This document shows, piece after piece, positions 1 through 13,688 of a DNA stretch of 64,000 nucleotides. The DNA comes from Orbilia blumenaviensis (taxonomy: Eukaryota; Ascomycota; Orbiliomycetes; Orbiliales; Orbiliaceae): NCBI GenBank assembly GCA_036872755.1, contig JAVHNS010000004.1, positions 1,364,001-1,428,000 of the forward strand, written 5' to 3'. Both the position numbers and the translations under genes were made by a program. How positions within the stretch are numbered: position 1 is the stretch's first letter; every line of letters begins with the position of its first letter. The notes under the pieces were generated by a model, which did no database searches, was not told the origin of the DNA, and worked only from the letters and a program-made list of their open reading frames with translations.

Positions 1-127
1 CTTCAGCCTTCTGGTATACTGCCTTTCTTTGTTCTGGTCAGTTTGGTCTCGCGTGCTGTTAGTGATTACAGCCTCTGACAGTGGTTTCCAAAGATATTCC
101 AAACCAGATAAACCGGTTCCTGTAAAC

Positions 128-2339
<2,212 letters not shown>

Positions 2340-4158
2340 GCTCGAGGTATTGGGGTGATATTTAGGTTGAAGGTTGGAAGGCTGAGAAAATATTCGGGAT
2401 ACGTCGGAAAATGATGTCGGATTTGCTACCCGATGACTTCCTGTGGGAATTACATTAATTGAACTAGCGATGTCTTCTACACAGAAAATCAAATTTGAAC
2501 TCCAGTAATCTCTCACTCGCTTTCTAGAAATACGATTCGAACCAGTAGCGTCTACGCAGGGCCTTTGGGTTCCATTCAAGCGCGGCAACATATGTCTACG
2601 ACGTGATATTTCAATCTCAATCCATTATTTTGCAGCCTCCGTGCCATGCACAGCTATTCTGAGCATCGGCTGATAAGGTTTTTTTGGTGGAAAACCTTGC
2701 CGACACCAAGAACCCCGAACACCCCAAAAGCAAATTAAGGGAAAGCTTCCCCACATAGTTTAGTCGCAACAGAGCACACTCGTTCCTGGCCTCATTTCAC
2801 CAAAAGCGGCGGCTAAGGACCGTGTGCTCTGCAGCCTCCCGCCTGATTGGGTTGTCGCAGGATCAGTTAATGAAAAACCCACCGTTCATTTCCCCAAAAT
2901 CTACGAATTTAAACAACAACGAGATCGTAGGTGATCATTTAGATACCTCTAAAGCACACAAAGGAGACATAGCCATGCGAACCTCGTGGGATTCGCAGGG
3001 TGGTGCTAATGCATCCGTTCTATTTGCCATCGGCGGGTTGTAGTTCGGATTCGTCATAGACATCGAATTCCTGGTTTTTTGTGGTTTCGGTCGCCCCCCA
3101 TCGCTCGTACGGGTGGGGAACGAGGGGCTTAGCAAGTGCGGACGCCAAACCTTGAAAGCCTAAGGGTCGCGATCATAGACATCTACCGCAATAGAATTTT
3201 ATGATGCTGCATGTGGCCAACCCAGAGGGCGCCGTTCCGATGCAATGATACAATCCCGAGACACGAGGCATAACTGCACAGTGTGGAATCGGTTTGACTC
3301 CCAGTGTCTGCTGGCTTGACCGCGTAATCGATGCCGGATAAACCGGCGCTAGGAGATGTCGCTGGTCGGTATATGTACTGGGTCGTTCCCTACCATCCTG
3401 CAGTCCCCTTGCACACTAAACTGGCAGCTTGTTTCATCATAACATTTGCGGAGGCCCTTGGCTTTGAATTCTCCAGATCTCCTATTTGCGCCTCTAGATT
3501 GGCTGGATCTCGCCCAGCCCTAATTATTGTTCCCGATAGGGGTGAGCTATTACTCCATAGCAGTTGCTGAAATCTGAGGGATCAAAACAGTCGGATATTC
3601 AAGATTCCCTGAGGCTCAATAGCCTGTTCGTAATCTCATCTCGTTTGCCTCACTAAATTACGCCTTTCTTTCACCAGTTTTTCCCTGTTCTCGATTCCAT
3701 TTCTCTCGTTTTGTTCTTTTGGTATCGTCATTTCTGCACACTCTCTCACTAATATTTCGCCTCCGGGGTTTGGCTTGGTTGATCCTATAATTGTTAATAT
3801 TTGATTTGATTGATTGATTGATTGAGCTGAGGGAAGCATTTGATACGTACACAAGTAGCAAGTCTCTTGGTGTTTCTCGGGCCTAGTATCGATATAGCAT
3901 CTGCATTCTACGAAAGTCCCCTGCTCCTTCGCATACATATCGATAAACCCAACAATATCCTTTGTTTTCGTTCATTTTCGGTTTCTTTCGGTTTCTAGAT
4001 ACCTTCATTTGGTTTCGCTCGTTACAAATATAAAGATCGGGTAATCGAATACGACTTGAATACGAGAAGAGGTTGAAGGCAGCACAGACGGGACGAGGAA
4101 CGGCGCAGTCAGGAATATAGCAGCCTGGCGTGGTAGCACAACAACACATATAATAACA
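2340..4158. other. Intergenic spacer, no gene recognised
   Basis: Holds the 3' flank of the dehydrogenase and the 5' flank of the aspartic protease. The longest open frame (3331-3570 on plus, 79 codons) resembles nothing I know and lacks splice-extended partners. The last 500 bases are pyrimidine-rich on the plus strand, as expected for a fungal promoter, and include a TTGA tetranucleotide run. Confidence 0.5.
3801..3826 (+). repeat. (TTGA)n microsatellite
   Basis: Near-perfect TTGA tandem, interrupted by one extra T, in the upstream region of the aspartic protease gene, about 330 bases before its start codon. Confidence 0.85.
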
Positions 4159-4580
4159 ATGCCGTCGCCATTACGGATATCCGCGGTCGCGACGACATTC
4201 CTGTTCCTGTCATCAGCATGCTTGAGCACACAGTCGGCAGCGCCGGCTGCAGCACCGAAAGTGGTGTCGATGCCCTTCGCACGACGGGAGGATGCCAGGA
4301 CGCTCGACAAGATCAAACGAGATTCGGTCTCGGTTTCTTTGGGTAATGCGCAGAGAGGATCCAGATCGATTGGTATCTATTACGTCAACACGACAATTGG
4401 TACGCCCGGACAGACGATACAGCTGCAATTGGATACTGGTTCCAGTGATTTGTGGATGTTCAGCGAAGAGGCCTGCAGAAGCGACGATGTGATGTGCCTT
4501 GGCGGAATCTGTGAGTGCAGCTTCACCCTTCTCCTTGTTAATTGGGTTTCCCGGTGCAAGATAGGATACACTTTTTAGAG

Positions 4581-4642
<62 letters not shown>

Positions 4643-5990
4643 CGTTCCTTATATATTTCGAGGAGGCCATGCTAATATAGAGTTTTCTTGGAATTTCTAG
4701 TCGATCCGGAGGAATCTAGTACATATGAATTGCTGTATAACGGAGAATTCAACATCAGTTATGTAACACCTGGTTCTGGCGTCCATGGGGACTATATTCG
4801 CGACAATGTCCAGATGGCTGGCGCTGAGATCAAGGGTTTAACGATGGGTCTGGCGAAGAGAGCGAAGCAGGTTCCCACTGGTATTATGGGAATTGGTATG
4901 TTCGCACGGAGCAATCTGATTAGGAGGATAGCATGCTGATTGGACACTAGGTTATCGAGAAAACGAGGCCATCTTCGCTCAAACCGGTGGCCGAAATTCG
5001 TACCCGAATATTATCGATTTGATGGCTAATCAATCTATCATCAATACACGTGCCTATTCCCTATATCTGGACGACAAAGATGCCGCCACTGGTACAATCC
5101 TTTTCGGTGGATATGATACTGAAAAATATTTCGGCGACTTGGCTCTCCTCGACATTCAACCTGACGAAAACCGGATTATCAGCAGCTTCATTGTCGCTTG
5201 GACTGGGTTCTCGATCACAACCGAAAGCGATGGAGAAGTACCATTGACCACAAGTGATTTTGATCAGCCGGCGTATCTGGATTCTGGCACAACTCTTACC
5301 GTTCTTCCTTCTCTGATCGCCAATCAACTTATCGATGCTGCCGGGGCTATCTACGACGAATCCTCTGGTATCTATCTTGTCACATGCGATGTAGCAGGTG
5401 CAAACGCAACCCTCAACTATCAATTTGGAGGTCCTAGCGGCCCGACCATCAGGGTTCCTTTTGGCGAACTTGTCCTTCCAATCCGCGACGTCAATGGGGA
5501 TTATTTGCAAGTTAACGGGGTTCAATACTGCCTCTTCGGTATCAAGCCCGGTGATGTCGGCGATATTCTGCTCTTTGGTGACACTTTCTTAAGATCCGCC
5601 TATGTGGTCTATGATCTCGACGGCCAGAAAATCGGTATCGCACAGGCTAATACCGACGCAACGGGATCCAACATTGTGGAAATCACCGGCCCCATAGTCT
5701 CCGCCGCCTCTACGATAGCGAATCAACCAACTGTCACAGCGACTGCCACTTCTCGAAACGCAGGTATCGGCGGCTTTGAGACTGATATCGCGACCACCGG
5801 TCTATCTAGTCCTTCTGGCTCTTCAAATCCCGGATTCAATTTTGGAACGGATGGAACCAGCAGCACAGCCACCAAGTCGCCAAATGGCGCCGCAGGTGTT
5901 ATTCCATCCTTCGATTGGGCCGCATTCACCGTCATCATGGGTAGTATGGCCATGGCTTTACTCGGCAGCGGTATGTTTGTTGCTTTGTAA
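4159..5990 (+). CDS. Secreted, probably GPI-anchored pepsin-like aspartic protease (yapsin-like)
   Basis: Family A1 endopeptidase expected at the plasma membrane or cell wall. Exons 4159-4510, 4701-4895 and 4951-5990 give 528 residues. The N-terminus has a signal peptide (hydrophobic core about residues 8-24, TTFLFLSSACL) followed by a propeptide. Both catalytic motifs are visible: DTGSSDLW in exon 1 and LDSGTTLTVLP in exon 3. The flap region lies in exon 2 (SGVHGDYIRDNV). The last 90 residues are Ser/Thr/Gly-rich and end in a hydrophobic tail (AAFTVIMGSMAMALLGSG..FVAL) typical of a GPI-attachment signal. Intron 1 (4511-4700) contains an uninterrupted run of 57 T. Intron 2 is 55 nt. An A1 protease is certain; the yapsin-like (GPI) label rests on the tail. 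The substrate is unknown. Confidence 0.93.
4586..4642 (+). repeat. Poly-T tract of 57 bases inside a protease intron
   Basis: An unbroken homopolymer inside intron 1 of the aspartic protease gene, ending about 58 bases before the acceptor. Such tracts are length-unstable; the exact count may also be an assembly artefact. Confidence 0.9.
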
Positions 5991-6850
5991 ACGACGGCCT
6001 GGTAGCTGTTGAAGACTATAACTCCAGCTACCCCTTTCTTATGTCTATATTTTTCACTCTTTTTTTCCTACCGTTGAACCGACGCGACGAGGAAAGGATA
6101 AATAGTCGTTCCCTTTACTTCAATTCCACAGTGTGTTATTATCAAACCCCAACTTCTTCCTGTCTTGTCTATGGCATAGTGGGCCTGTGCATATTCCGCC
6201 CCTCCTTCTCTTTTACCATTAGTATTGTCTAATCAGTCACCCCCCTTTTGCTGTTGCAGCGAACTTAAAATGGCATCAAAGTCTATTCGTTCTTCCCTAT
6301 GTCACGCGGATTCATCTTCCAGGCACGCACATATATTTACCCTCTACATGCATTTCACCCGTACTACCCGCATTGTATACTTTCTTTTCGTCTTCTCATG
6401 CGACTTGCCTGCCTAACAAGGGAGCAGGTGCTGTTTTGTAGCGTTGGAAATTGGTCTTCATAGCTAGCCAGCATGGTACTACATAAATAAGATGAATTCA
6501 AAAAGCGGACACCAACAGATGTCCTATCGAGATATATTATTTTTCAATTAATTTATTCCCCACACATCTATATTTTACAGCCTTGCGAGGCAATTGCGTA
6601 AGTGCAAATGTGCCGGTATTCGCCTTAACCTACCTTTAGCGACCAATATCTTCGGTAACGAAATAGTCGCTTTCGCAAAGGCATATGGGCAACCGAGTCC
6701 TAATTAAATCCTTCAAACAATGGCGGGGCTGGCGAACTAACAACAAATTCTTGCTCCAACATCCTACCCTTTTTATCCAGAGTAAAATTCTGAGAGAATC
6801 CGAGGTATCCAGACGGGCATTAAAATAATTAGAGCAAAACTAATATCGCA
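5991..6850. other. Intergenic spacer between protease and ATP-grasp genes
   Basis: Pyrimidine-rich 3' flank of the protease followed by an AT-rich promoter region for the ATP-grasp gene. The open frames here are short and have no coding character. No RNA gene or repeat of note. Confidence 0.5.
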
Positions 6851-7864
6851 ATGGGATCACTATCTCCCCCTCCACGTCGGATCCTATTCCTCAAGACGTC
6901 AACCAAGCCCCTCTCCCTCATGGGGGCTGGGAACAAAGTGCTCATAGACGCTCTTCACAAAAAAGGATTCGAAGTCGATGACCGCTGCTGGTATCCCCTT
7001 CATCCAGAGCCAGGAGCGCTTACCCTCGAAGACTTAACTTCGTACCACGCAATAACTTTCGTCTCCTGTTGGGAATACAATCGCCATATCACAGACTTCG
7101 AAAAGTTTATGCGAGAATTAGTAATCCCAGCTCAAAACCAGGGTGTAAAAGTGGTGAATACCGCAGAGTTGATGCTGTGGAATTCGAATAAGGTCTATCT
7201 GAAGGAGTTAGAAGAGGGCTTGGGAATTGAAATCCCTCGGACTGTATTTGCAGATACAGCGGACGGCGATATTCCATCATATCAAGATGTTATCTCCAGC
7301 TATGGAGACGCAGCACCTACCTCTGGAGTTGTTCTAAAACCTTCTGTATCAGCATCAGCGACAGAAACACACCGAATCCCAGATCCATCTTCTGAGTCAT
7401 ACGATCCAGAGCAAGTCCAAACAAGCTGGGCACAGGTGTATGAATACGCCCGTTCACTTTCACCATCTGTGAGAGTCATGATTCAAGCATTCGAACCGGC
7501 GATCAAGAACGGCGAATACTCGATCATCTTCTTGAAAGGGGAGTACAGTCACACAATTTTGAAAAGGCCCGCGGAGACAGACTTCCGAGCTATAGAAAAA
7601 TATGGTGCAAAAATCGGTGCATTGGACGAATCGAGAGTCCCTGAGCATGGGAAGGAAATCGGTAAAAAGGTTGTAGAGTATGTAGAAAAGAGATTTGGTA
7701 ACGAGGAAGGATGGAGATTGGGGTATTTGAGACTAGACGGCGTGGTTAGGGATGATGGGAAGTTTGTGGTTATTGAAGCAGAGATGTTGGAACCATATAT
7801 TTACCTTCATGTAGAGAGTGCGAAGGAGGGGTTAGAGAGGTTCTGTCAGGTGCTCGGAGACTAA
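6851..7864 (+). CDS. DcsG-like ATP-grasp ligase, intronless
   Basis: A 337-residue single-exon protein. ATP-grasp enzymes activate a carboxylate as acyl phosphate and join it to an amine or similar nucleophile. Landmarks resemble the bacterial glutathione-synthetase-like/DcsG (cycloserine cyclo-ligase) group: WNSNKVYLKEL (about residues 110-120), the nucleotide-binding strand VVLKPSVSAS (about 159-168), GEYSIIFLKGEYSHTILKRP (about 220-239) and the metal-binding IEAEMLEPYIYL near residues 309-320. No signal peptide or membrane segment, so probably cytosolic. The gene lacks introns although its plus-strand neighbours on both sides have them, and the resemblance is to bacterial proteins, so acquisition from bacteria is possible (inference). 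The substrate cannot be predicted; the formamidase and prenyltransferase downstream are the only context. The fold is confident, the function is not. Confidence 0.85.
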   Translation: MGSLSPPPRRILFLKTSTKPLSLMGAGNKVLIDALHKKGFEVDDRCWYPLHPEPGALTLEDLTSYHAITFVSCWEYNRHITDFEKFMRELVIPAQNQGVKVVNTAELMLWNSNKVYLKELEEGLGIEIPRTVFADTADGDIPSYQDVISSYGDAAPTSGVVLKPSVSASATETHRIPDPSSESYDPEQVQTSWAQVYEYARSLSPSVRVMIQAFEPAIKNGEYSIIFLKGEYSHTILKRPAETDFRAIEKYGAKIGALDESRVPEHGKEIGKKVVEYVEKRFGNEEGWRLGYLRLDGVVRDDGKFVVIEAEMLEPYIYLHVESAKEGLERFCQVLGD

Positions 7865-8990
7865 CTCAATTGATCAAGGGTCCGAATACCAGTTTAAAGC
7901 CAGTATATATAAATGATTTGTCTTGTTTTAAGTAATATCTTCAATACAAATACATAGGAGTCCAGAGTATGATGCCGAATTTGAATTAGCTGCCAATTAG
8001 AATATAAATATGCAATAAGTGCTTGTGCATGGATACAATTGAGAATTTGAAAAGTTGTATTTAACGAGACCATATTTACCTAGGTATATTTCCCTTCAAA
8101 CTAACAACGACAATAGGCTATTCTGAAAGTAGACAACTTCCTTTATCCTTGAGTTTTCCCAAATCGTGCTTCATGAAACGTAGAATTCAGGGTGCCTGTG
8201 TATATATTGTTACTCGTACGCCCTCCTAGCCTAGGTGTTCCAACACAAGATATCCAAGGGTGCGGGGCTGCATGTTGGATTTTGACCGCGCGAAGTTCGC
8301 CTACGGCATTGCATTGCATGGTCATAGCCAATAATTCAAAGTTCCAATAGGGACCATCGAACCCCATTAAAGAAGTACCCAAGTACATGGTACTTATCTT
8401 CAAAAATCGCGTCGTGATATGCATGGTAATCGATTGAGGTAATACGTAATTCATTACCAATGCCAATCACTAGTGATATACGATAGCGGTTCAAAACGGC
8501 CCCGCACATGTTCCTTCGAATCGGGCCGGATCCATGCAATGAAGATAAGTAAATAAGGCATCGATGCTGCCTATCGAAGTACCTCACTGAAACGGTACCA
8601 ACACTAAAATTACTTGGCTTCGTTGGGTTGTAGTCATTATCAATTCCAGGCCGCGCCGTCTCTAAACCTGAAATGAAATGCGGGGTGCATTGAAGCTACT
8701 GCATAGTTAGTTACATTCCCGCTCGATTCTGAACTGAAGAATGCGTCGCACTTGGCCGACACAAGCCGTGTCGACCGATAAGTTTCCATTATACCTTGAA
8801 GCTTTTGGAGAAGTACAAATACCAGCGCGTTCCTCTTCAGATTTTTCATGGTAATTGCGGATGCTATGTAAAACCATTAGACTAGGACTGGGCTCTGAAC
8901 TATATACATTCACAATCGAAAAAAAAAGAAGAAGAAAAAAAGCTACACTGAGGTCCTTATTAAATATAAACAAGGGGACAGCCACCGAAA
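7865..8990. other. Intergenic spacer between ATP-grasp and formamidase genes
   Basis: AT-rich. Contains a perfect TACCTAGGTA palindrome at 8077-8086. Minus-strand open frames at 8143-8849 have no recognisable protein content and no conserved motifs. The formamidase start is preceded by an A-rich leader with a GA-rich run near 8919-8941. Confidence 0.45.
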
Positions 8991-10684
8991 ATGGGATTGA
9001 AAGAATTACGTTATGCCGCAAAGGTCGACCTTACAAAAGATCCCGAAACACTTCCATATCTACATGTAAGCCCCAAATAACCAAGCTACAGTCTTTAAAC
9101 CTCCCGCTTGAGTATACTTAAGGCCTCAAAGTATGCTCTTTTCTCACAAGTTTATAGAATCGTTGGCATCCAGATAGTATGTTCAACCTTTAAACCCAAG
9201 CACGGCCGAGATATACATAATGTATCGTCAAAGTATACCGGTATATGTGTTGATATAGTGAAACTGGTTTTATAACATAGTTCCAAGCTGCGGCACTATC
9301 AAGAATGGCGAGGTCGTCAAGATCGAGTGTGTGGATTGGACCGGTGGGCAGATTGGGAACAACGATAGTGCCGATGATGTTAAGAACGTCGACTTAACTA
9401 AAGTTCACTACCTGACTGGTCCATTTGAAATTGAGACGGCGGAACCGGGCGATGTGCTTGTCGTAGAGATCCAGGATGTCCAGCCTTTGCAAGATCAGCC
9501 ATGGGGCTTCACAGGTGTTTTTGCGAAGGAAAATGGAGGCGGATTCTTGGACGAGTTATATCCCAAAGCGTATGTTAGGATTATTTTTTTTAGCATTCGT
9601 TTTTTTATCGTCTCATGCCCTGTTTTTTCAGTTCGTGTCAATTATTCAACTTGACATGGATCATGATATAATCTCTGACTTTGCTCCTAGTGCCAAAGCA
9701 ATCTGGGACTTTGAAGGGATATTTTGTTCTTCCCGTCATATCCCAGGTGTCCGCTTTGCCGGTCTGATCCACCCAGGTATTCTTGGATGCGCACCATCCC
9801 CGGAAGTTCTATCTACTTGGAATAAACGCGAAGCAGAACTCATTACTTCCTGCTCTGACATGGGGAAGGTTGTAGCTCTGGCTCCACAACCCATCAATGC
9901 ACACGCAGGAACAGCATCTGGAGACCTGAAGTCTAAGATTGCCCAAGAGGGCGCTCGCACTGTTCCAGGGCGGCCAGAACATGGAGGTAACTGCGATATT
10001 AAAAATCTCTCCCGAGGATCTAAAGTATATCTTCCGGTTCATGTACCAGGTGCAAAATTCTCCGTCGGAGATCTTCATTTTTCTCAGGGCGACGGCGAGA
10101 TCTCTTTCTGTGGAGCGATAGAAATGGCGGGTTGTATCACAATCAAATTCAGTGTAATGAAAAATGGAATGGCGGAACTTGGAATGAAGAGTCCCATCTA
10201 TATTCCAGGACCCGTTGAGCCTCAGTTTGGACCTGGTAGGTATATCTATTTCGAAGGGTTTTCTGTGGACGAGAATGGGAAACAGCATTTTTTGGATGCA
10301 ACGGTGGCATACAGACAGACCTCGTTGAGGTGTATTGAGTATCTGAGGAGATATGGTAAACAATCCTTTCCGAAATAGAATATATTGTAACGTCGTTTTC
10401 TAACTAAAGGGATCGTAGGATATTCCGATTACCAAATCTACCTTTTACTATCCTGTGCACCAGTTCAAGGACATATTGCAGGAATCGTAGACGTAAGTTT
10501 CCATCCTTAATATTCAGAGTTATGTATATAATCGCTCTCTTCTCTAATGTTACCCAATGATCCACAGATCCCTAATGCCTGCACTACAATGGGTTTGCCA
10601 ATGGACATCTTCGAATTTGATATTTCCCCGGGAGCGCCAGCCAAGAAAGTTGATATGGGAACTTGTGCTTTTGCTTCAGAATAG
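8991..10684 (+). CDS. fmdS: Formamidase (acetamidase/formamidase family), 6 exons
   Basis: Hydrolyses formamide to formate and ammonia and is used by fungi as a nitrogen source (known for FmdA/FmdS proteins). Exons 8991-9065, 9158-9176, 9281-9569, 9691-10355, 10419-10492 and 10568-10684 join in frame to 412 residues, the usual family length. Diagnostic stretches are the N-terminal MGLKELRYAAKVDLTK, TIKNGEVVKIECVDWTGGQIGNND, the core HIPGVRFAGLIHPGILGCAP, RPEHGGNCDIKNLSRGSKVYLPV, and FSQGDGEISFCGAIEMAG. Exon 2 is just 19 nt (NRWHPD). There is no signal peptide, consistent with a cytosolic enzyme. The gene lies between an ATP-grasp gene and a prenyltransferase gene on the same strand with over 1 kb spacing, so it is independently transcribed. 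The related acetamidase specificity cannot be excluded, but the sequence is of the formamidase type. Confidence 0.93.
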
Positions 10685-12119
10685 GGCCCACTAGTATACT
10701 GATCATTTGGGGGAATGTGGACATTAATACATGCTGAACAGTTGGAATATTATATTTGCTTTCGACAGAAGTGTAGGAAGCACAGGACTCGTGTACAAGA
10801 CCAACCAGGGTCTACAACGGTATATACGTATACATGTTAGGAACCAAAATTCCATAAACACCCAAATATAAACCGGTATATAAGTGCCTAGGTATTCAAT
10901 TGTATTCAAAGGTAGCTCAAGCCTAAAATGTCCGTGTCAAGCGCACGAGCTTATACGAGCTGAGAACCGTCTACCTATTTGGCGGCTGGTCAACATGAGG
11001 CGGCCTATTTGGGACAGCGGCATCATATTACCACAAAATCAACACCGAACTCGATAACTATCCGAATGTCGACACCGAGGGAAGGTTATCGGCACGGAAG
11101 CCACGCTGGGGGAGCTACTATGACCCGAAGATATTCATTTCGGCGCTTAATGCACGGTTTTTTTTTTCAAAGGCCGGTACCATCCGCAAAAACGTTTAAA
11201 ACCACAGGTTCGTGGGGCGGACGTCCCGCGAAATTCGGCTACCAAGACATCACGCCTTCCCAAACGGTCCAAACGAGGCTCATATAAGCTGGTAATGCCG
11301 GGCACTTAAATTAACACCCAGGTTTTGACATTGAATGCTACCTGACCCTTGTATGCCTATGCATGAATCCACGCTTCGAAATTGCGGCGTACTTCTATGC
11401 TTTCCTTGTAAACGCTTTTAAGTGCCGAAGAGCGCGAGTGCCACTACCAATTGTGTTTGACGGATACCAGTTCTAGGGGTTTCTCGAGGGTGATAGCCGT
11501 AGGCAGCAAGAAACTTCAAGTATCAATTTGGAAGCTCGGTACCTAAACTGAGTGTCGCACTGGTCTCCATAAACGTGCGTTACTCTGGCGCACGCAGCCT
11601 CAGATTTCCGATACGAAACCCTCATCATTGGATGTATAGTATATATATACATATTGAAAACTCTATACCTATAGGACCTTCCCATATTCGGTAGTAGCTT
11701 TTTGGCTCTTGTCATCATAGTGTGATGCTAACAGACGACCCACAACAAGCTTTCACTAAAAAGCCAAGCTCTCGTGGAATGTTGCTTGAGCTTCCTGGTA
11801 GTGTCTTATGACTTTGACTCTTGATATGCTTGCACCATGTCTGTCTCTTATTTTATATACCCTGCTACTGTGCCACAGAGACGGAGGGATGGTTTGTTGA
11901 TTGATACTGTACCCGGCTACTCGGAAACCTGTCTCCTTGGAAGTGGGATAGATTTGGAAGGCATATAGCGGTTATGGTTCTCCTTCGATACCATGTGGTT
12001 CTCTGTGAGATTACAGCCCCCATTTCGTTGCAATCTGACAACTGAGCTCAGGCCACTTGAAGTGGTAGTGCCGAGACAGCCAAAGTGAAGCATGTAAAGT
12101 ACCTAGGTAGATACAGAGG
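10685..12119. other. Intergenic spacer upstream of the prenyltransferase
   Basis: No gene recognised. Contains an imperfect copy of the dispersed palindrome at 10886-10894 (GCCTAGGTA) and a perfect TACCTAGGTA at 12100-12109, about 20 bases upstream of the prenyltransferase TATA box. Confidence 0.5.
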
Positions 12120-12126
12120 TATAAAG
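12120..12126 (+). promoter_or_regulatory. Probable TATA box of the prenyltransferase gene
   Basis: TATAAAG lies 72 bases upstream of the ATG at 12198. An upstream in-frame ATG at 12129 would fall before a start site placed about 30 bases downstream of this TATA box, which favours 12198 as the translation start. Confidence 0.45.
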
Positions 12127-12197
12127 CGTTGAGGTCAACCAACCCCCATCGGGGGGCCAACCCATCAAGCTTCTCCATCTTTCCACCAACGTTCACG

Positions 12198-13688
12198 ATG
12201 ACCAGCACCACCATCAACGGACCCGAGCTACCCAGCGCCATGGCGATGGACCCCAATCCGACGACCAAGAAACTCCCCTTCGAGACTATCAACTCCCTGA
12301 TAAAATTCCGGAACAGGGATCACCAGTTCTGGTGGAGGAAGACCGGGAACCAGCTGGCAGAGCTTCTGAAATACGCCGGTTACAGCTACCCAGAGCAGTA
12401 CAACGAACTACTCTTCTATGGGCTGCACATAGTACCAGAACTTGGTCCCTCTCCAGATGAAAATGGACACCTGAGATGGAAAAGTCCTCAGACGCCGGAT
12501 GGAACGCCTCTCGATCTTAGCTGGGAATGGGGCCTCGAAGGGAAAGGTGTTATAAGAACCTCTTTCGAGCCAATTGGGCCTCTGGCGGGGACGGAGGCAG
12601 ACCCATTCAACCGGTATGAGACCGATGCTTGGATCAAACATCTAGACACAGAAGGATTGGTAGTTGGTCTCGATCTCAATTGGTATAATCACTTCACTGA
12701 AAGGCTGCTCCCGAGGAAACTAGAGAATATTCAGATGACGGACAGGCTCAACTTTGAGCTTGCTCCTAAAGCAGGGACCTTCGTCACTAGAGATATCGAC
12801 AGGACGGGGCCGATTGTGAAACTCTATATATTTCCAGGCTTGAGGGCTCAGGAGGATGGCGTTTCCAATCTTGAGGTCGTCACCCAAGCTATCCGAAGTC
12901 TTCCAACGGCACAGTACGAGTTTCTCCATGTCGAACCTCTGTTGGACTATCTTGCTGATGCTGCCACCAAATGGGGGATGGAAACGGGAATCTTCTCCTT
13001 TGATCTCACCTCGCCGGAGACCTCAAGAATCAAGCTCTACACTCGAGGCCCAAACACAACTGTAGAGTACTTACTAGACGCCCTCACTCTTGGAGGTAGA
13101 TATTCTTTATCGGAATACAGTTCGGAAGCCCTAGCAGACTTGAAAGACTTCTGGAAAATCTTCATTGGTGATGCACCAGATGTCCTGCCAACTGGGGGTG
13201 CGGAGAGAGCGGGGCCAGGTTTCTACTTCACCGTTAAGGCAGGGAAACCAGCAACCCCAAAGGTCTATATTTCTCCTATCTCATTCTGCAAGAATGATAC
13301 AGAGGTACTGGGAAGACTCCGAGAATACTTCTCCACCCGCCGAAACGCAGCGCAGATGTTACCACAGATGGACAACTATGAGAAAGCTCTACGGAGCATC
13401 TAGTGAGTTACTCGAGGTTCTTAGAAAACCTATCGCTTTTATGAGTGCAACTCTAATATATGTATTTTTTTTTATAGTGGCGACAAGCTCCTGAGCAACC
13501 ACTGCGGCACCCATTTCTATGTCTCCTGCGCCCTCCAGAAAGACCAACTGCGTGTGGTCACTTATTTGTGTCCACAAACCCTTTACCTGGAGAAGCAGAC
13601 CATGAAAAAACGCAAGAATACGCCCAATGCCTCTTTATTTTCCCGGTATGAAGACCTAAAGGACCGGCTCATACAGTATCTTAGGTAG
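12198..13688 (+). CDS. DMATS-type aromatic prenyltransferase (ABBA fold)
   Basis: Transfers a prenyl group, usually dimethylallyl, to an indole or other aromatic ring in secondary metabolism, without metal dependence (known for the family). Exons 12198-13402 and 13478-13688 give 471 residues, the usual size. Recognisable are the N-terminal WWRKTGNQLAELLKYAGYS.EQYNELLFY, the strand GTPLDLSWEWG (about residues 101-111), EGLVVGLDLNWYNHF, the pyrophosphate-contacting basic/tyrosine positions in IKLYTRGPNTT and KVYISPISFCKNDTE, and the C-terminal GTHFYVSCALQKDQLRVVTYLCPQTLY. In many relatives the first strand carries Glu where this protein reads PLDLSW with Asp, which may matter for substrate contact (inference). 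An in-frame ATG at 12129 would add 23 residues but lies too close to the TATA box. No PKS, NRPS, P450 or transporter gene lies within the window's flanks of it. Confidence 0.92.

Noticed and set aside
2525..2545. B-box-like sequence (GGTTCGAATC on minus)
   Set aside because: The flanking stems do not pair and there is no A-box at a suitable distance.
3331..3570. 79-codon open frame in the first large spacer
   Set aside because: No recognisable motif, no spliced extension, no promoter signs.
12129..12197. Upstream in-frame ATG of the prenyltransferase
   Set aside because: Only three bases after the probable TATA box, so likely upstream of the transcript start.
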